A DNA stretch of 64,000 nt from Thalassia testudinum (GCA_037157565.1 JAZHRO010000013.1:119116001-119180000), one strand, 5' to 3'; positions 46,978 to 57,985 are shown, counted from the stretch's first letter. A program made the numbers and translations. Notes: generated by a model from the sequence alone, not told the origin.

Positions 46978-48002
46978 GCCATGTACTTTTCACTTGCATG
47001 CATACTAAAATGTAATTCAAAATTAAATTTAATGCATGTAGAGATGAATTGATAAGACTTAACAATTCTCTAGAAGAATATGCATAAAGCCAAAAATTCA
47101 CCACAATAAAATAACAATAAACCAAAAATCCTTTTTTTTTGGCAATGGCATGAAATGTAAATACTAATTCAAGCAAAAATAGAGGTTTCTACCTCTCTCC
47201 TCCTTGCACACGGGAGAGAGGTTCGTTGGAGGAGCCCTTCTGGGTTAGCTTGGCTGGAGCGAGTGCTCCACGGCGGTGGCGGTGGCAAGTTGCGAGGTTG
47301 CTAGAGTTGGCCGGACGAAGCTCCGGTGAAGGGTGGTTTCCGGCGGTGGTTGCAGCTGTTGAGGATGGTGGTGCGGCACTGCTCTCGTGGGCACGCACGG
47401 GCGCGAGAGGGCGTTCGCGGGCAGAGCGAAGCTGCTAGAGGCGTTCAGGTCGGTGGTGCGATACTGCTTTCGTGGGGCCACACGGGCAAGCGCGATCACG
47501 CATAGTTGCACGGGGTGTAGCGTAGGTGCTGAAGGCATTGCGCTGGGACATGCGGGGGCTGGAGGTCGTTGCGCCGGTCGGCGAGGGTGTGCGCGGGGGT
47601 GGTGCACTGCCGAAGGTGTGAGGGCGCTGCAGCTGCACGTTGCACGCAGCACCCTGGAGGTATTGCGCGAGTACACGCGGCTGGGCTGGTGCCTGCTGCT
47701 TGCTGCGGGTGTGGCATGCGATGAAGGTTGCAGCTGCTGCTGCTGGCATTGTAGTGGAGGAGATGGTGATGGGTTTTGTGCGGGGGCAAATCCTGAAGGT
47801 GGTTTCTGGCAGTGGTTGATGGCGGTGGTTGCATGGCCTTCAGGCATAGGCTTGCAATGAGTTGCACAAGCCAGTGATGGCACTGTGGTCTGTCACCCTG
47901 CCTGCCTGCGGTGGAGTGGTCTTGTGCTCGTGGTGGGAGGCCGGTGGTGTGGAATGAAGAAGCTCTAGGCTCTGCGCAGTGGTGGGTTGGGATGGTGGTG
48001 GC
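46978..48002 (-). repeat. B 5' LTR, middle piece
   Basis: It matches 34798-35825 of the 3' LTR. It ends at GTGGC (47998-48002), the duplicated target of C. Long open frames on both strands (up to 212 codons) recur only as shadows of GC-rich repeats. Confidence 0.9.
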
Positions 48003-49598
48003 TGATTAGCCCATAGTTGTGGGCTATTTAAGTATTTAAGTGCCTACACATTAGGTTAATTCTAACATTTATTTAGCATAAATTAGGATGTAAATAGATT
48101 AATTCATAGTTTTAATTTAATCACATAATCCATACATTGCATTCATATCGTAAGTGCATTTAGAATTAGCTTAGAATAGCATTCACCTAATTAGACAACC
48201 AATTAGGTACATTATTTTCATTAACATAGAAGTTGAGGGTCTGTATATAAATGACCCTAATATTTTAACATTATTTTCTTTACTCTTCTCCTTGTAGGAA
48301 CGGCTGGCTGCTGCTCCAACGTTGAAGGGCCGCAGTGAAGACCTATTCAAGGGGGAGCGGATGTGGTGGATCTGGTCGGGCGTCTGATTTCAAACTTGTG
48401 CAGGCCACTATAAAAGGTGGAGGGAGGCGGCCGAGCTCGGGAGGCCTCCACCACCGACCCACCACTGTGCAGAGAGACCTTCTCTCTTCCATTCCATACT
48501 GCCGGCCTCTACCGTGGCGGCGAGTCTCCACCACCGTGGGCGTGTGGTGTGACAGGCCACACCGCCATCCGGAGCTCGCCTGCATTACCGTGAGCACCTT
48601 AGCGTGCATCTTCCTCACCGTCGTCACCAACCACCACCGCCGCAACCACCGTCAACCACCCTTTCAGTCACTTAAGACGTCCGGGAAATTTCTCGGACGT
48701 CTGAAGTCCACCTCCCAATCCAGAGCAATCTCCGTCCTCCACTTCAGTTCCACCGCACACGTCTGAAGTGGACTGCAGACTCTTCCCACGCCTGTAGCCC
48801 ACGGCATCTCCACGCGCCTGCAGACCCGCGCGTAGCTGCAGACCACCGCAACCGTCCTTAACTGCGCCTGCAGACTCGTTCAACCGCGCTTGCACCGTCC
48901 AACCACGCCCGCGCATGCAAAACTGCCTGCAGCGCCCTCTTACCCGCGCACAGCTGCAGACCAGCGCTCACCACACCTGCGCCCCCGTGCCCACGCCAGC
49001 TGCAGTAGCGCCCACGCCAGCAGCAGCAGGCACCCCCGCAGCAGCAGCGCGCGGCAGACTTCACGCCAACAGGCCGCGCGCGCTTACCGGCTGCAGCACC
49101 TCTGCCGGAGCTCGTCCAGCCACCTCCGGCCACCGCGCGACTCGCCGCCGCCACCGATTCGAAGCCCTCGGTCCAAGGGACCTCCTCCGAGCTTCCCGTG
49201 CCCGGCCATCCGCTCCTCGTCGCGCAAGACAAAGGGGAAAAATTCCCCTGTTTTGCTACAGTAAACCATCAATTAGAAATTACATTTTCTGCCATTGTCA
49301 CTTTTTAATGATATTTTATTGATTCTGCATTACGGAAAATATCCTCTAGTTTCTCATAATTGCCATTTCAGCATTGTTTCTTGCTTAAACCTTAATCTAA
49401 AGGCAATCTTGGCTTGATTCTTGTCCAAACTAACTACAAACGAACGATTTTAATTGGTGCGAATTTTAATACGTCATTGCCTCCCTGTGGATACGACCCG
49501 CTCCTCTGCGAGTGGTTATTTCTTCTTAAATATTGATCAGTCGATTTTTTCACCACATTAAACTGCAACCGACTTAAAAGCGAAAGATCGATTAGTCA
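48003..49598 (+). repeat. C 5' LTR
   Basis: It runs from TGATTAGCCC to GATTAGTCA. An inverted repeat TAGCCCA..TGGGCTA lies at its start. TATAAAAG is at 48409-48416. The 143-codon frame at 48335 is also open in the 3' LTR (146 codons), but the LTRs are near-identical and no domain is seen, so it is not called as a gene. Confidence 0.94.
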
Positions 49599-49600
49599 AA

Positions 49601-49618
49601 TGGCGCCGTTGCCGGGGA
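49601..49618 (+). other. C primer-binding site
   Basis: TGGCGCCGTTGCCGGGGA, a perfect tRNA-Asp-type site, two bases after the LTR. Confidence 0.94.
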
Positions 49619-50858
49619 GGCAACTGACGCAATAATTTCACCTGATTTTATTTTGATTATTTGTCAATTGCACACTGATTTGACCATTTATTATTTTCTT
49701 TTCTGTGCGAGAACTTTGTGCAAGAATCAACCAGTGTGAGAGGCGACCCTTGACGTTGCCAGATGAGAAGTGGATGAGCAATTTCGAAAGGAGGAGAAGG
49801 ACGAGGACGCGGAGGACAGCATTGTATTTAGTCGCTAGTTTAATTAGAATAGAATTAAGACTGTAGACTTAATTTTTCATTGCAGTTAGTTTGAAACCCT
49901 TGTTCTGGGGCATATTTTGAGGGGTTTGTTCCCCGATTTTGTTTTGGACCTGTGTTGGGTAATTTTTGGGAGCCTGTTCCCTTTTCCTTAGATTTAGGTT
50001 TTTTTTTATTTTATTACTCTTATTTTCTTGTGCATAAGTAGTTTAAAAATTAAAAAAAATAAAAAAATGAGCTTCCTACTAGAAGCTGCCTGCCCTAAGA
50101 CGAACCATTTAGGTCTGTATGAGCATCCTCTAGATTTATTTCTCTGCATTGCGTGCATTCTTGCATTGTTGATTGCTGGAAGTAAGGTACGAATTTTCTT
50201 ACTTTGCATCCTATTCTCGATCACGCATTGCATTAGGACTTAATGCGAAGACCACCTAATCTATACTGAATAAATCTAACAGGTGGTCACATATTTTCTA
50301 GAAAAAGGACTAATTAAAGGAGGAACATTTTAAAAACCAAGGATTTGATTTTCAAACTTGCCGTGCGATGCAAAATTCAAAATCTTTTACGGTGTATGCA
50401 CACTTATTTCACTTGCACCACGGCACGCTTCTAGACACTCCTTAGGTTTGGAAATACTAGGACAAGAGCACTCCTATCGTTGGATTCTGAAGTTTTCGGA
50501 ACTTGAGATCAAAGGTTTCGTAAATCCAAAGAGGGGGATACCCTGTCACGGATTTTTGGGGGTAGTTGAGAAGCACCGCGAAAGCACAGCTTCAAAGGAA
50601 GGCTTAGGCCTACTTGCATCCCTCGATCTTCCATCTTTGGATTTACTTGATCATTTGAGATTTAGGGAAGAACACCTACGCTCCAACTAGGTCTTCTTAG
50701 GTGAGCCGTAGGTCAACAGTAAGCGCGTAAATTGATTGAACAAATTGTATTGTCACCTATAATCTGACCTAAATCAAAAGCCTAAATCGAGAAAGACCTA
50801 AAAAGTCCTTTTTGAATTGCGTTTTGCTTGGGGAATTCTGATTGAGGTGTGAGTTAGA
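49619..50858 (+). other. C leader (type 2)
   Basis: It aligns with B's leader. The conserved block at 50531-50625 reads GAGGGGGATACCCTGTCAC, GGTAGTTGAGAAGCACCG, then CCTACTTGCATCCC. A 110-codon frame at 50358-50690 spans this block, but B's leader does not keep it open, so I treat it as chance. Confidence 0.78.
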
Positions 50859-52850
50859 ATGGACCACATTGATTTTCATCCTTTCACATCTTTCCCACAC
50901 CCTCACCCCCACTTTGCATCCTTCAATCCCAAATGCCGAGATGGTCCATCCCTTGATGGACATAATGACAATCATTGGGATCCATTTTACTCCTATTATA
51001 GGAGTATTGGCCTGGTTAAGCCCCAAATCAGTGAGCAGAATCTAGGAGCGGGATTTGCTTTGCCTAATATCCCACTCACCATAGAAATACCAAACCCACC
51101 CTCCCTAAAAAATTATTATGGTTGGACAAACACTCCTAGGTACTATAAGCCTGAGCCTGACTTCTCTCATGATAGAAATGACCTCTCCTCCTTGAAGATG
51201 GAAATACAGAAAATGCAAAACGAAATGATTGAATTGTTAGGAGAATCTTCGAGAGTAGGCCAGCAAGAAAAAGATGAAGTTAGCCACCCAATCTACCCCA
51301 TTGAGGATGACGTACACCCCTCTACAATAGATGCATCTCCTGTGGGAGAGCTTCACTTTAAGTTGGAGGGAAACTTTGGGGAGAATAGCTACTTTTCGAG
51401 GTTTGATTTTGAAACCTCCCCATTAGATGACAGTTCCTTGAGAAATTCACGCCTTAGGTGGGAGGAAGATAGACATGAAAGTAGCTATGCATTGGATGAA
51501 GAAAGGTGGCAACCCGAGGAAGATGATGATAAGGTTGAGTATCCACCTGATTTATATTGGAGTCAAAAGAAGGGAATGATGGTACCATTGGAAGACCTCG
51601 ACCCAGATGATAGTATTTTCGTGACATTTGATGAAGTGGGTCAAAGTCAAGTTGTTAATCCTACCCTCCCTTCTGATCACGATATGGAACTCAAACCCAC
51701 CCTTAGGGAACCTAACCCTAAAGAAATTGACCTATCTGAGGAGTCTGATGTAACCAGTGTAAACCATTTACCTCAGATAGAGCACCCTAGGGGATCTGCT
51801 GAGATATTAAATGATTCTAGACCTCGGGTACATGATGAATTGTGTGATGAGGAGGAAGAAGAATTATATGAGGAACCTACATTCAAGATTTGGAGTGACA
51901 CTAAGGGTGATTATGTCTTATTTGAAGAGTTAGCCCCTGAGGATGTCACAAATTTGACAAAATTAGGTTTCCTTAGCACACCCATTGATAATATTTCTCC
52001 TCATGATAAAATGATGGAAAATTTGGAAGCAATTTCTAAGATTTATGTGGATTCACATATAGACTCCGAGGAAGATTTGAGTAAAGAACAAAAACCCGGG
52101 GATGACATTGATAGGATAATCCCTAGATATGTTGCTTCCAACTTGCCTTCATTCATTTCGAAGTCACCCTCTGATTCGCTTATATCTGAAAGCGAAATTG
52201 TGATTTCTGGTGAAAAGTAGGAAGATAATTGTGCAAGGAATGCTAGGGATGCAATTGAGGATTTAGAAAGAGTGTTAGGGTTGGACACCGAGCTGATTAA
52301 ACCAAACCTAGATCTTATGGCCATCCCGCAACCTCGTAACTTGGACACCCTAGACGATCCTTGCCTTAGAGAATTGCTCACTTTTGTTCTGACTGGGGGG
52401 CTTAACAGACCAATATTTCCCGTAATGGAGTATAGGGTATGGATTGATGATTTCTTTAGTCAGTCCATTACCCTGGGGGTTTATCTCTGCACCATTCCTT
52501 CCCCATTCTTTTTGGAGGATCCTTGTCATCCTCCCCCTACCCCTTTAGAGGTTGTTTTACCTGTTTATCCTTTAGAACCTCTTCTGGTGACCTGGGAAGA
52601 TTTCATTCCCATCTTAGTTGGGCGAGCATTTGCTATTGGGATTCATCATCAGCTCGCCAACATCCTAGGTTACTTATTTTCTAGGCCAACATTGCTTTGC
52701 TCATTTTTAGGGCCTATTTCTGCAATTCTTGAACCTGCTTTGCAGGTTCTTTGGCTATTCAGCCCAGCTCTAACCCAGGTAATATCCTTCTATGCAATGA
52801 GGACATTGCAGATTTTAGGCATGGGGGGGTGTACTTGGGGATATACATAG
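50859..52850 (+). CDS. C private ORF: acidic protein with hydrophobic C-terminus, one in-frame TAG
   Basis: ATG 50859 opens 453 uninterrupted codons to TAG 52218-52220. The same frame then runs on to 52850, giving 664 codons with one stop, probably an original Gln codon. N-terminal residues 1-60 are rich in His, Pro, Phe and Tyr (FTSFPHPHPHF). A predicted helix lies near 107-130 (LKMEIQKMQNEMIELL). Residues 150-440 are strongly acidic (ERWQPEEDDDKVEYP, CDEEEEELYEEP). Residues about 599-646 are hydrophobic, with one or two possible membrane segments (ILGYLFSR..LLCSFLGPISAIL..VLWLFSPAL). The last codons run into the internal purine tract. I recognise no domain. It occupies the place of gag-pol; envelope-like or RNA-binding roles are both possible but unproven. 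A near-intact frame in a young element argues for recent selection. Confidence 0.7.
52795..52831 (+). other. C internal purine tract with hairpin
   Basis: CAATG-AGGA-CATTG, then TTAGGCATGGGGGGGTG. It overlaps the last codons of the ORF (GMGGC). It has the same layout as A, D and B. Confidence 0.65.
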
Positions 52851-55800
52851 CATAATTGCATACATTTGTACATATAAAAAAAAAAAGTTTTGAGCTTAAC
52901 TGGCTAAGTCCTGCATTCTTAAGCAAATCAGAACTCTAGTGTAGACTAAATTAATTCTAGGGTCAAACTTTAGCAGCTAAATGAGCTACTAGCTTTAGAC
53001 CTTTAGGGTCCTTTGTGGACTTAAAAACTTAAGTAGGAGTTAAGTTGCGGACCATTCCTCAAGAGGTTGAGGAAGGGAAGCTAGGGTTTGAGTTAAAAGG
53101 TCGGGTAGTACCTGGAGTCTTATTCTACCTTTTGGTTTACGGGTCCTTGTAACCCAAGCATCCAAATTTCACACACTTGGTCTGGTAATCAACTTAATTT
53201 CTGTCTTTCTGAAAAGAGATTTGGTTCTCTTAGTTTTGACTTAAGAGAGGCTTGAAAACACATTTTGATTGGAAGAGTTCCCGCCACAGGAGAGGTCGAG
53301 TATATACTCACCTTGAGAATGCGATGATAACATATTACCTCCTCGGCGCTTGTCTCTTAGGATATCCATCCTACTGGGGGCATGTAAGTGCATTGTGCGG
53401 TTTAGGTACCATGGGCGGCCCTATCTCGAAGTGCCGATTGCCATAAGCCTGAATTCGCTTAAGAAATCCATGGGCGATACTGATAAACGCCAGTTTATCA
53501 TCATTTTTATGCATTAAAACAAGCTTAGCTCTTAGGATTTTGCTCCACAAATGGGTTTTTGGGCTGCATTTAGGCATCAATTAGGTTAGGCATGCATTGC
53601 ACTTTTTATTATCTTTTTAATGTGTTTTTGTGAGTGTTAGGGATATGTAGATTGTCAGAACTCCAAAACCCTAGCACTCAGGAAGGCAACTGGTGAAGAA
53701 GAAGCTCAAACTAACTGGAACTCAGCTTGATCCAGCTCACCATAGCTGGATTCCAGCTCACTTGAACTAGGGTTAGCTCATCTTAGCTCCATTCAGCTCA
53801 TCTCAGTTGAATGGCAGCTCAAGAGAGCTCATCTTAGCTCACCCTAGCTCAGGTCAGCTCAGATCCAGCTTAACTTAGCTAAGTCTAGCTCATCTCAGCT
53901 CCCATTAGTCCACAGGGAGCTCTAGCTAGCTCAGCTGAGTTGACTGGAGTTCACCCCAGCTCAGGTCCAGCTACATCCAGCTCTACTCAACTCCGGCCAG
54001 CTAAAGATGACTTCATTCTAGCTTAGGAAGCTCAAGTCCAGCTCCCGGGGACTCAGCTTAGCTCAACTCAGTTGAGCTAAGATACCTTAGCTGCCTCACC
54101 CAGCTTGATCCTCCCCGGGAGCATTAGACCCAGCTCACCTCAGCTCCTTTTAGCAGAAGCCAGCTTACTTTAGCTTGGCTTAGTAGCTAGCAAAGAACTA
54201 GCAAGCTAAGCTAGCTAAGGTAGCTCCTTCCTCCTCTCTTCAGCAGCCACCAGCTCTAGTGCAGCTCAAGATAAATACCTCCAACTCTTCTCCCTGAAAA
54301 CCTTAGCTCCAAATGCCTCCAAATCTACTCCCTACTAGCTAAGCTAGCTAAGCTGTTTAACTTAGCTAGTCCACCTCCATGGCACCAAAACCTACTACCC
54401 TACTACCTAAGCTCCAGCAAAAAGACCACCTACTCCTACTTTATTTTGGTGCCAACTATCCCTTCCATCACCACCCTACATCCACCATCAAAACCCATCT
54501 CCACCCTCCATTTTTTTCCCTCCAAAATTGCCTTCTAGAAGGTATTTTTGGAGGGAAAACCATGGCACCTCTTCATTTCCCTCCCATTTTTCCCTCCAAA
54601 AATAACCAAGCACCCCTTCATTTCCCTCCAAAAAAACACCATAACCACCCCCCTTCCCATCCTATAAATACCCTACCCTACCACCACATAATTCCCATCC
54701 TCCATTAGTGTATTTTTCTACCTACATCCACCTATACCTACGCCCAAGGAGAAGGAGTAGAGAAGGGGATTAAAGGGGCACATCACCAGCCCTTTTGGTG
54801 CCTTCTTCTCCCCACTCTCTTCAACTTGGGCCACACCAAGGAGGAGGACTCTTCCACTTCAAGAAGGACGGCCAGGCAAGGGAGAAGGACCTAGGGTGGA
54901 CATCCACCCTTGGAGAGAAGCTTAGGGCACGCCCCCTTAGGGCTTGCCTTGGAGGACATCACTTTGGCGAAGCACTACAAGGAAGGACTTGAAGGACTCT
55001 TTTCAAGATTGGGAGCCACCAACCTTGGAGCAAGAAGCCCTCTTCTTCACCATCTATCTAGAGGATTTGTGTTTTCCTTTCTTTATGTCAATTTTCTAGT
55101 AGTAGAAGCATTCCTCTACTAGGCATTTTTGTTAAACACTTTTTTTTAATTATCTAGTTGCCTTCTCTGCAATTTCTTGTTTGCATTTCTATTTGCTTGT
55201 TTTTAGCATTCCTCACTCCCTCTCCCTAATTATTCTAGGCCTCCACTTGCCTAGAGTGAGCTTAGGGAGAGGCTCTACTTGCCACTTAGAAGTAGTATTT
55301 TAAATTGAAGTGTAAATCACCTTCCCGTCACCATTCTGCATGTTGTCTTAATTTAAAACAAAAAAATGATATATTGAAAAATACCGAAAAGAAAGTTGAG
55401 ATTGTATTCCAAGCAAGAGAATCACTATTGCAAACATTTGGCCTCCTTGGACGACCCTAGATACTCCCCTATCTAGGAATATAAATTTAAGAGTTGATCA
55501 GTTTTATGCGTTACAACGACGTATTTTAACAAACCGCGTGAAATCGCTATCAGATACTATCTCGAAGTGTCGATTGCCAAGAGTTCTTGGGGTCATTATG
55601 GGCGGTGCTATCTCGAAGCATCGAAAGCCAGGCACCCTTCGAGGTATGGTAATGGGGACAATGAATCCGACACAGACCGTGTTGATAGCTGATCTGAGGT
55701 TAGACTTAGAAGAATCAAACAAAAAAAAAAAGTAAATAAAAAAAAATCCTTTAATACACAGGCACGGATGCTTTAATCTCAGGGATCATTAAACTTTAGG

Positions 55801-55969
55801 GTAGAGTTAGAAATCAGGGAAATTTGTGCCTACAACTCGTCTTTAGCCGACCTAGTCTGTAACTTAGCAACTACTTAGGAACCTTGGGTCTAGAGCCTGA
55901 ACTTAATATGCTTCTAAAGGAAGACTAAGTGAGTTGACTAGTCTACTTAGAGTGCTAGGTTTCGCTTAA
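52851..55969 (+). other. C 3' non-coding region with triplicated motif, containing L3p
   Basis: No gene is seen. It aligns with 36285-37450 of B on the opposite strand. Motif copies containing CTATCTCGAAGT lie at 53411-53442, at 53469-53480 joined to 55558-55578 (split by L3p), and at 55598-55629. Confidence 0.78.
53481..55552 (+). repeat. L3p: solo LTR of the L3 family nested in C
   Basis: Flanked by GATAC at 53476-53480 and 55553-55557. It starts TGATAAACGCCAGTTTATCA (8-base inverted repeat) and ends GCTATCA. The AGCT-rich segment lies at 53700-54370, and the TATA box TATAAATA at 54663-54670. It is the innermost insertion of the seven-level chain. Confidence 0.95.
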
Positions 55970-56008
55970 TTTTGCTAGGGACTAGCAAAAACTAGGCATG
56001 GGGGTATT
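55970..56008 (+). other. C 3' polypurine tract and hairpin
   Basis: Nine-base arms TTTTGCTAG and CTAGCAAAA with a GGA loop (55970-55990), then CTAGGCATGGGGGTATT up to the LTR. The arms and loop are identical to those in A, although the LTRs of A and C are different families. Confidence 0.82.
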
Positions 56009-57561
56009 TGATTAGCCCATAGTTGTGGGCTATTTAAGTATTTAAATGCCTACACATTAGGTTAATTCTAACATTTGTTTAGCATAAATTAGGATGTAAA
56101 TAGATTAATTCATAGTTTTAATTTAATTACATAATCCATACATTGCATTCATATCTTAAGTGCATTTAGAATTAGCTTAGAATAGCATTCATCTAATTAG
56201 ACAACAAATTAGGTACATTGTTTTCATTAACATAGAAGTTGAGGGTCTGTATATAAATGACCCTAATATTTTAACATTATTTTCTTTACTCTTCTCCTTG
56301 CAGGAACGGCTGGCTGCCGCTCCAACGTCAAATGGTCGTAGTGAAGACCTATTCAAGGGGGAGCGGATGTGGTGGATCTGGTCGGGTGGCTGATTTCAAA
56401 CTTGTGCAGGCCACTATAAAAGGAGGAGGGAGGCAGCCGAGCTCGGGAGGCCTCCACCACCGACCCACCACTGTGCAGAGAGACCTTCTCTCTTCCATTC
56501 CATACTGTCGGCCTCTACCATGGCGGCGAGTCTCCACCACCGTGGGCGTGTGGTGTGACAGGCCACACCGCCATTCGGTGCTCTCCTGCATTACCGTGAG
56601 CACCCTAGCGTGCATCTCCCTCGCCGTCGTCACCAACCACCACCGCCGCAACCACCGTCAACCACCCTTTCCATCACTTAAGACGTCCGGGAAATTTCTC
56701 GGACGTCTGAAGTCCACCTCCCAATCCAGAGCAATCTTCGTCCTCCACTTCACTTCCACCGCACACGTCTGAAGTGGACTGCAGACTCTTCCCGCGCCTG
56801 TAGCCCACGGCATCTCCACGCGCCTGCAGACCCGCGTGCAGCTGTAGACCACCGCAACCGTCCTTAACTGCGCCTGCACCGTCCAACCACGCCTGCGCTT
56901 GCAGAACCGCCTGCAGCGCCCTCTTACCCGTGCACAGCTGCAGACCAGCGCTCACCACACCTACGTCCCCGTGCCCACGCCAGCAGCAGCAGCCACCCCC
57001 GCAGCAGCAGCGCACGGCAGACTTCACGCCAACCGGCCGCACGTGCTCACCGGCTGCAGCACCTCCGCCGGAGCTCGTCCGGCCACCTTCGGCCGCCGCA
57101 CGACTCGCAGCCACCACCGTTTCGAAGCCCTCAGTCCAAGGGACCTCCTCCGAGCTTCCCGCGCCCGGCCATCCGCTCCTCGTCGCGCAAGACAAGGGGG
57201 AAAAATTCCCCTGTTTTGCTACAGTAAACCATCAATTAGAAATTACATTTTTTGCCATTGTCACTTTTTAATGATATTTTATTGATTCTGCATTGCGGAA
57301 AATATCCTTTAGTTTCTCATAATTGCCATTTCAGCATTGTTTCTTGCTTAAACCTTAATCTAAAGGCAATCTTGGCTTGATTCTTGTCCAAACTAACTAC
57401 GAACGAACGTTTTTAATTGGTGCGAATTTTAATACGTCATTGCCTCCCTGTGGATACAACCCGCTCCTCTACGAGTGGTTATTTCTTCTTAAATATTGAT
57501 CGGTCGATTTTTCCACCACATTAAACTGCAACCGACTTAAAAGCGAAAGATCGATTAGTCA
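56009..57561 (+). repeat. C 3' LTR
   Basis: It is the partner of 48003-49598, shorter mainly through small deletions in the GC-rich part. TATAAAAG is at 56415-56422. Followed by target duplication GTGGC. Confidence 0.94.
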
Positions 57562-57566
57562 GTGGC

Positions 57567-57985
57567 CTTCCTTCTGATGGTGCGGTTGGCTTTCTTTTAT
57601 GTTGTTGGAGAAGACACACCGGCAGACGTTCGCTAAAGGAGTGGTGAAATGACGACATCGTGGGGCACGTGCGACTCTCCTGCATGCGATACCGGCAACC
57701 GTTGTAGAGAAAAAACAAATAAAATAAAGAAAAGAAATAAGGGGTTATTTATGTGCAAACCCTTAACTTCTATGTTAAATCCAAAACACTAAATGTAATG
57801 CAACCTATTTCAATGCATGATATTCTAAATAAATTCTAAATAATATTATCAATGCATGTAATGCATGAAATGCATGAGATTTATATTATCCTATTTACAT
57901 ATTAATGTATGCAATATAAATATTCATGTTAGCTTAATGTCTAGGCGTTAAAATACATAAATAGCTCACAAATGTGGGCTCATCA
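57567..57985 (-). repeat. B 5' LTR, outer piece
   Basis: It matches 35831-36245 of B's 3' LTR and ends GGGCTCATCA at 57985, followed by CCCAA. Confidence 0.9.

Larger units (their letters stand above)
48003..57561 (+). mobile_element. C: complete non-autonomous type 2 element with its own long ORF
   Basis: Target duplication GTGGC is at 47998-48002 and 57562-57566, and the empty site is visible in B's 3' LTR near 35825. It has LTRs of 1596 and 1553 bp, a perfect PBS, a type 2 leader, a 664-codon frame with one stop, an internal purine tract, a 3' region and a 3' purine tract. Without L3p it is about 7.5 kb. No gag, protease, RT, RNase H or integrase motif occurs. The leader and 3' region match those of B, so B/F-type proteins probably moved it (inference). 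I count about 7 differences in the first 230 bp of the LTRs, making it the youngest LTR pair in the window. Confidence 0.94.
34491..57985 (-). mobile_element. B: complete type 2 gag-pol element, containing L3m and C
   Basis: Minus-strand element with target duplication CCCAA at 34486-34490 and 57986-57990. Its own length without L3m and C is about 11.57 kb. The 3' LTR is at 34491-36245, and the 5' LTR is in three pieces: 44305-44612, 46978-48002 and 57567-57985 (together about 1.75 kb, equal to the 3' LTR). All gag-pol domains are recognisable but carry stops. The 3' LTR terminal base pair has changed from TG to TA at 34491. Confidence 0.92.

Noticed and set aside
48335..48766. 143-codon frame in C's 5' LTR, conserved at 56332-56772
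   Set aside because: Conservation is explained by the LTRs being near-identical copies; no recognisable domain, and the opposite strand is open too.
50358..50690. 110-codon frame in C's leader
   Set aside because: It overlaps the conserved leader block but is not open in B's matching leader; RNA-level conservation explains it better.
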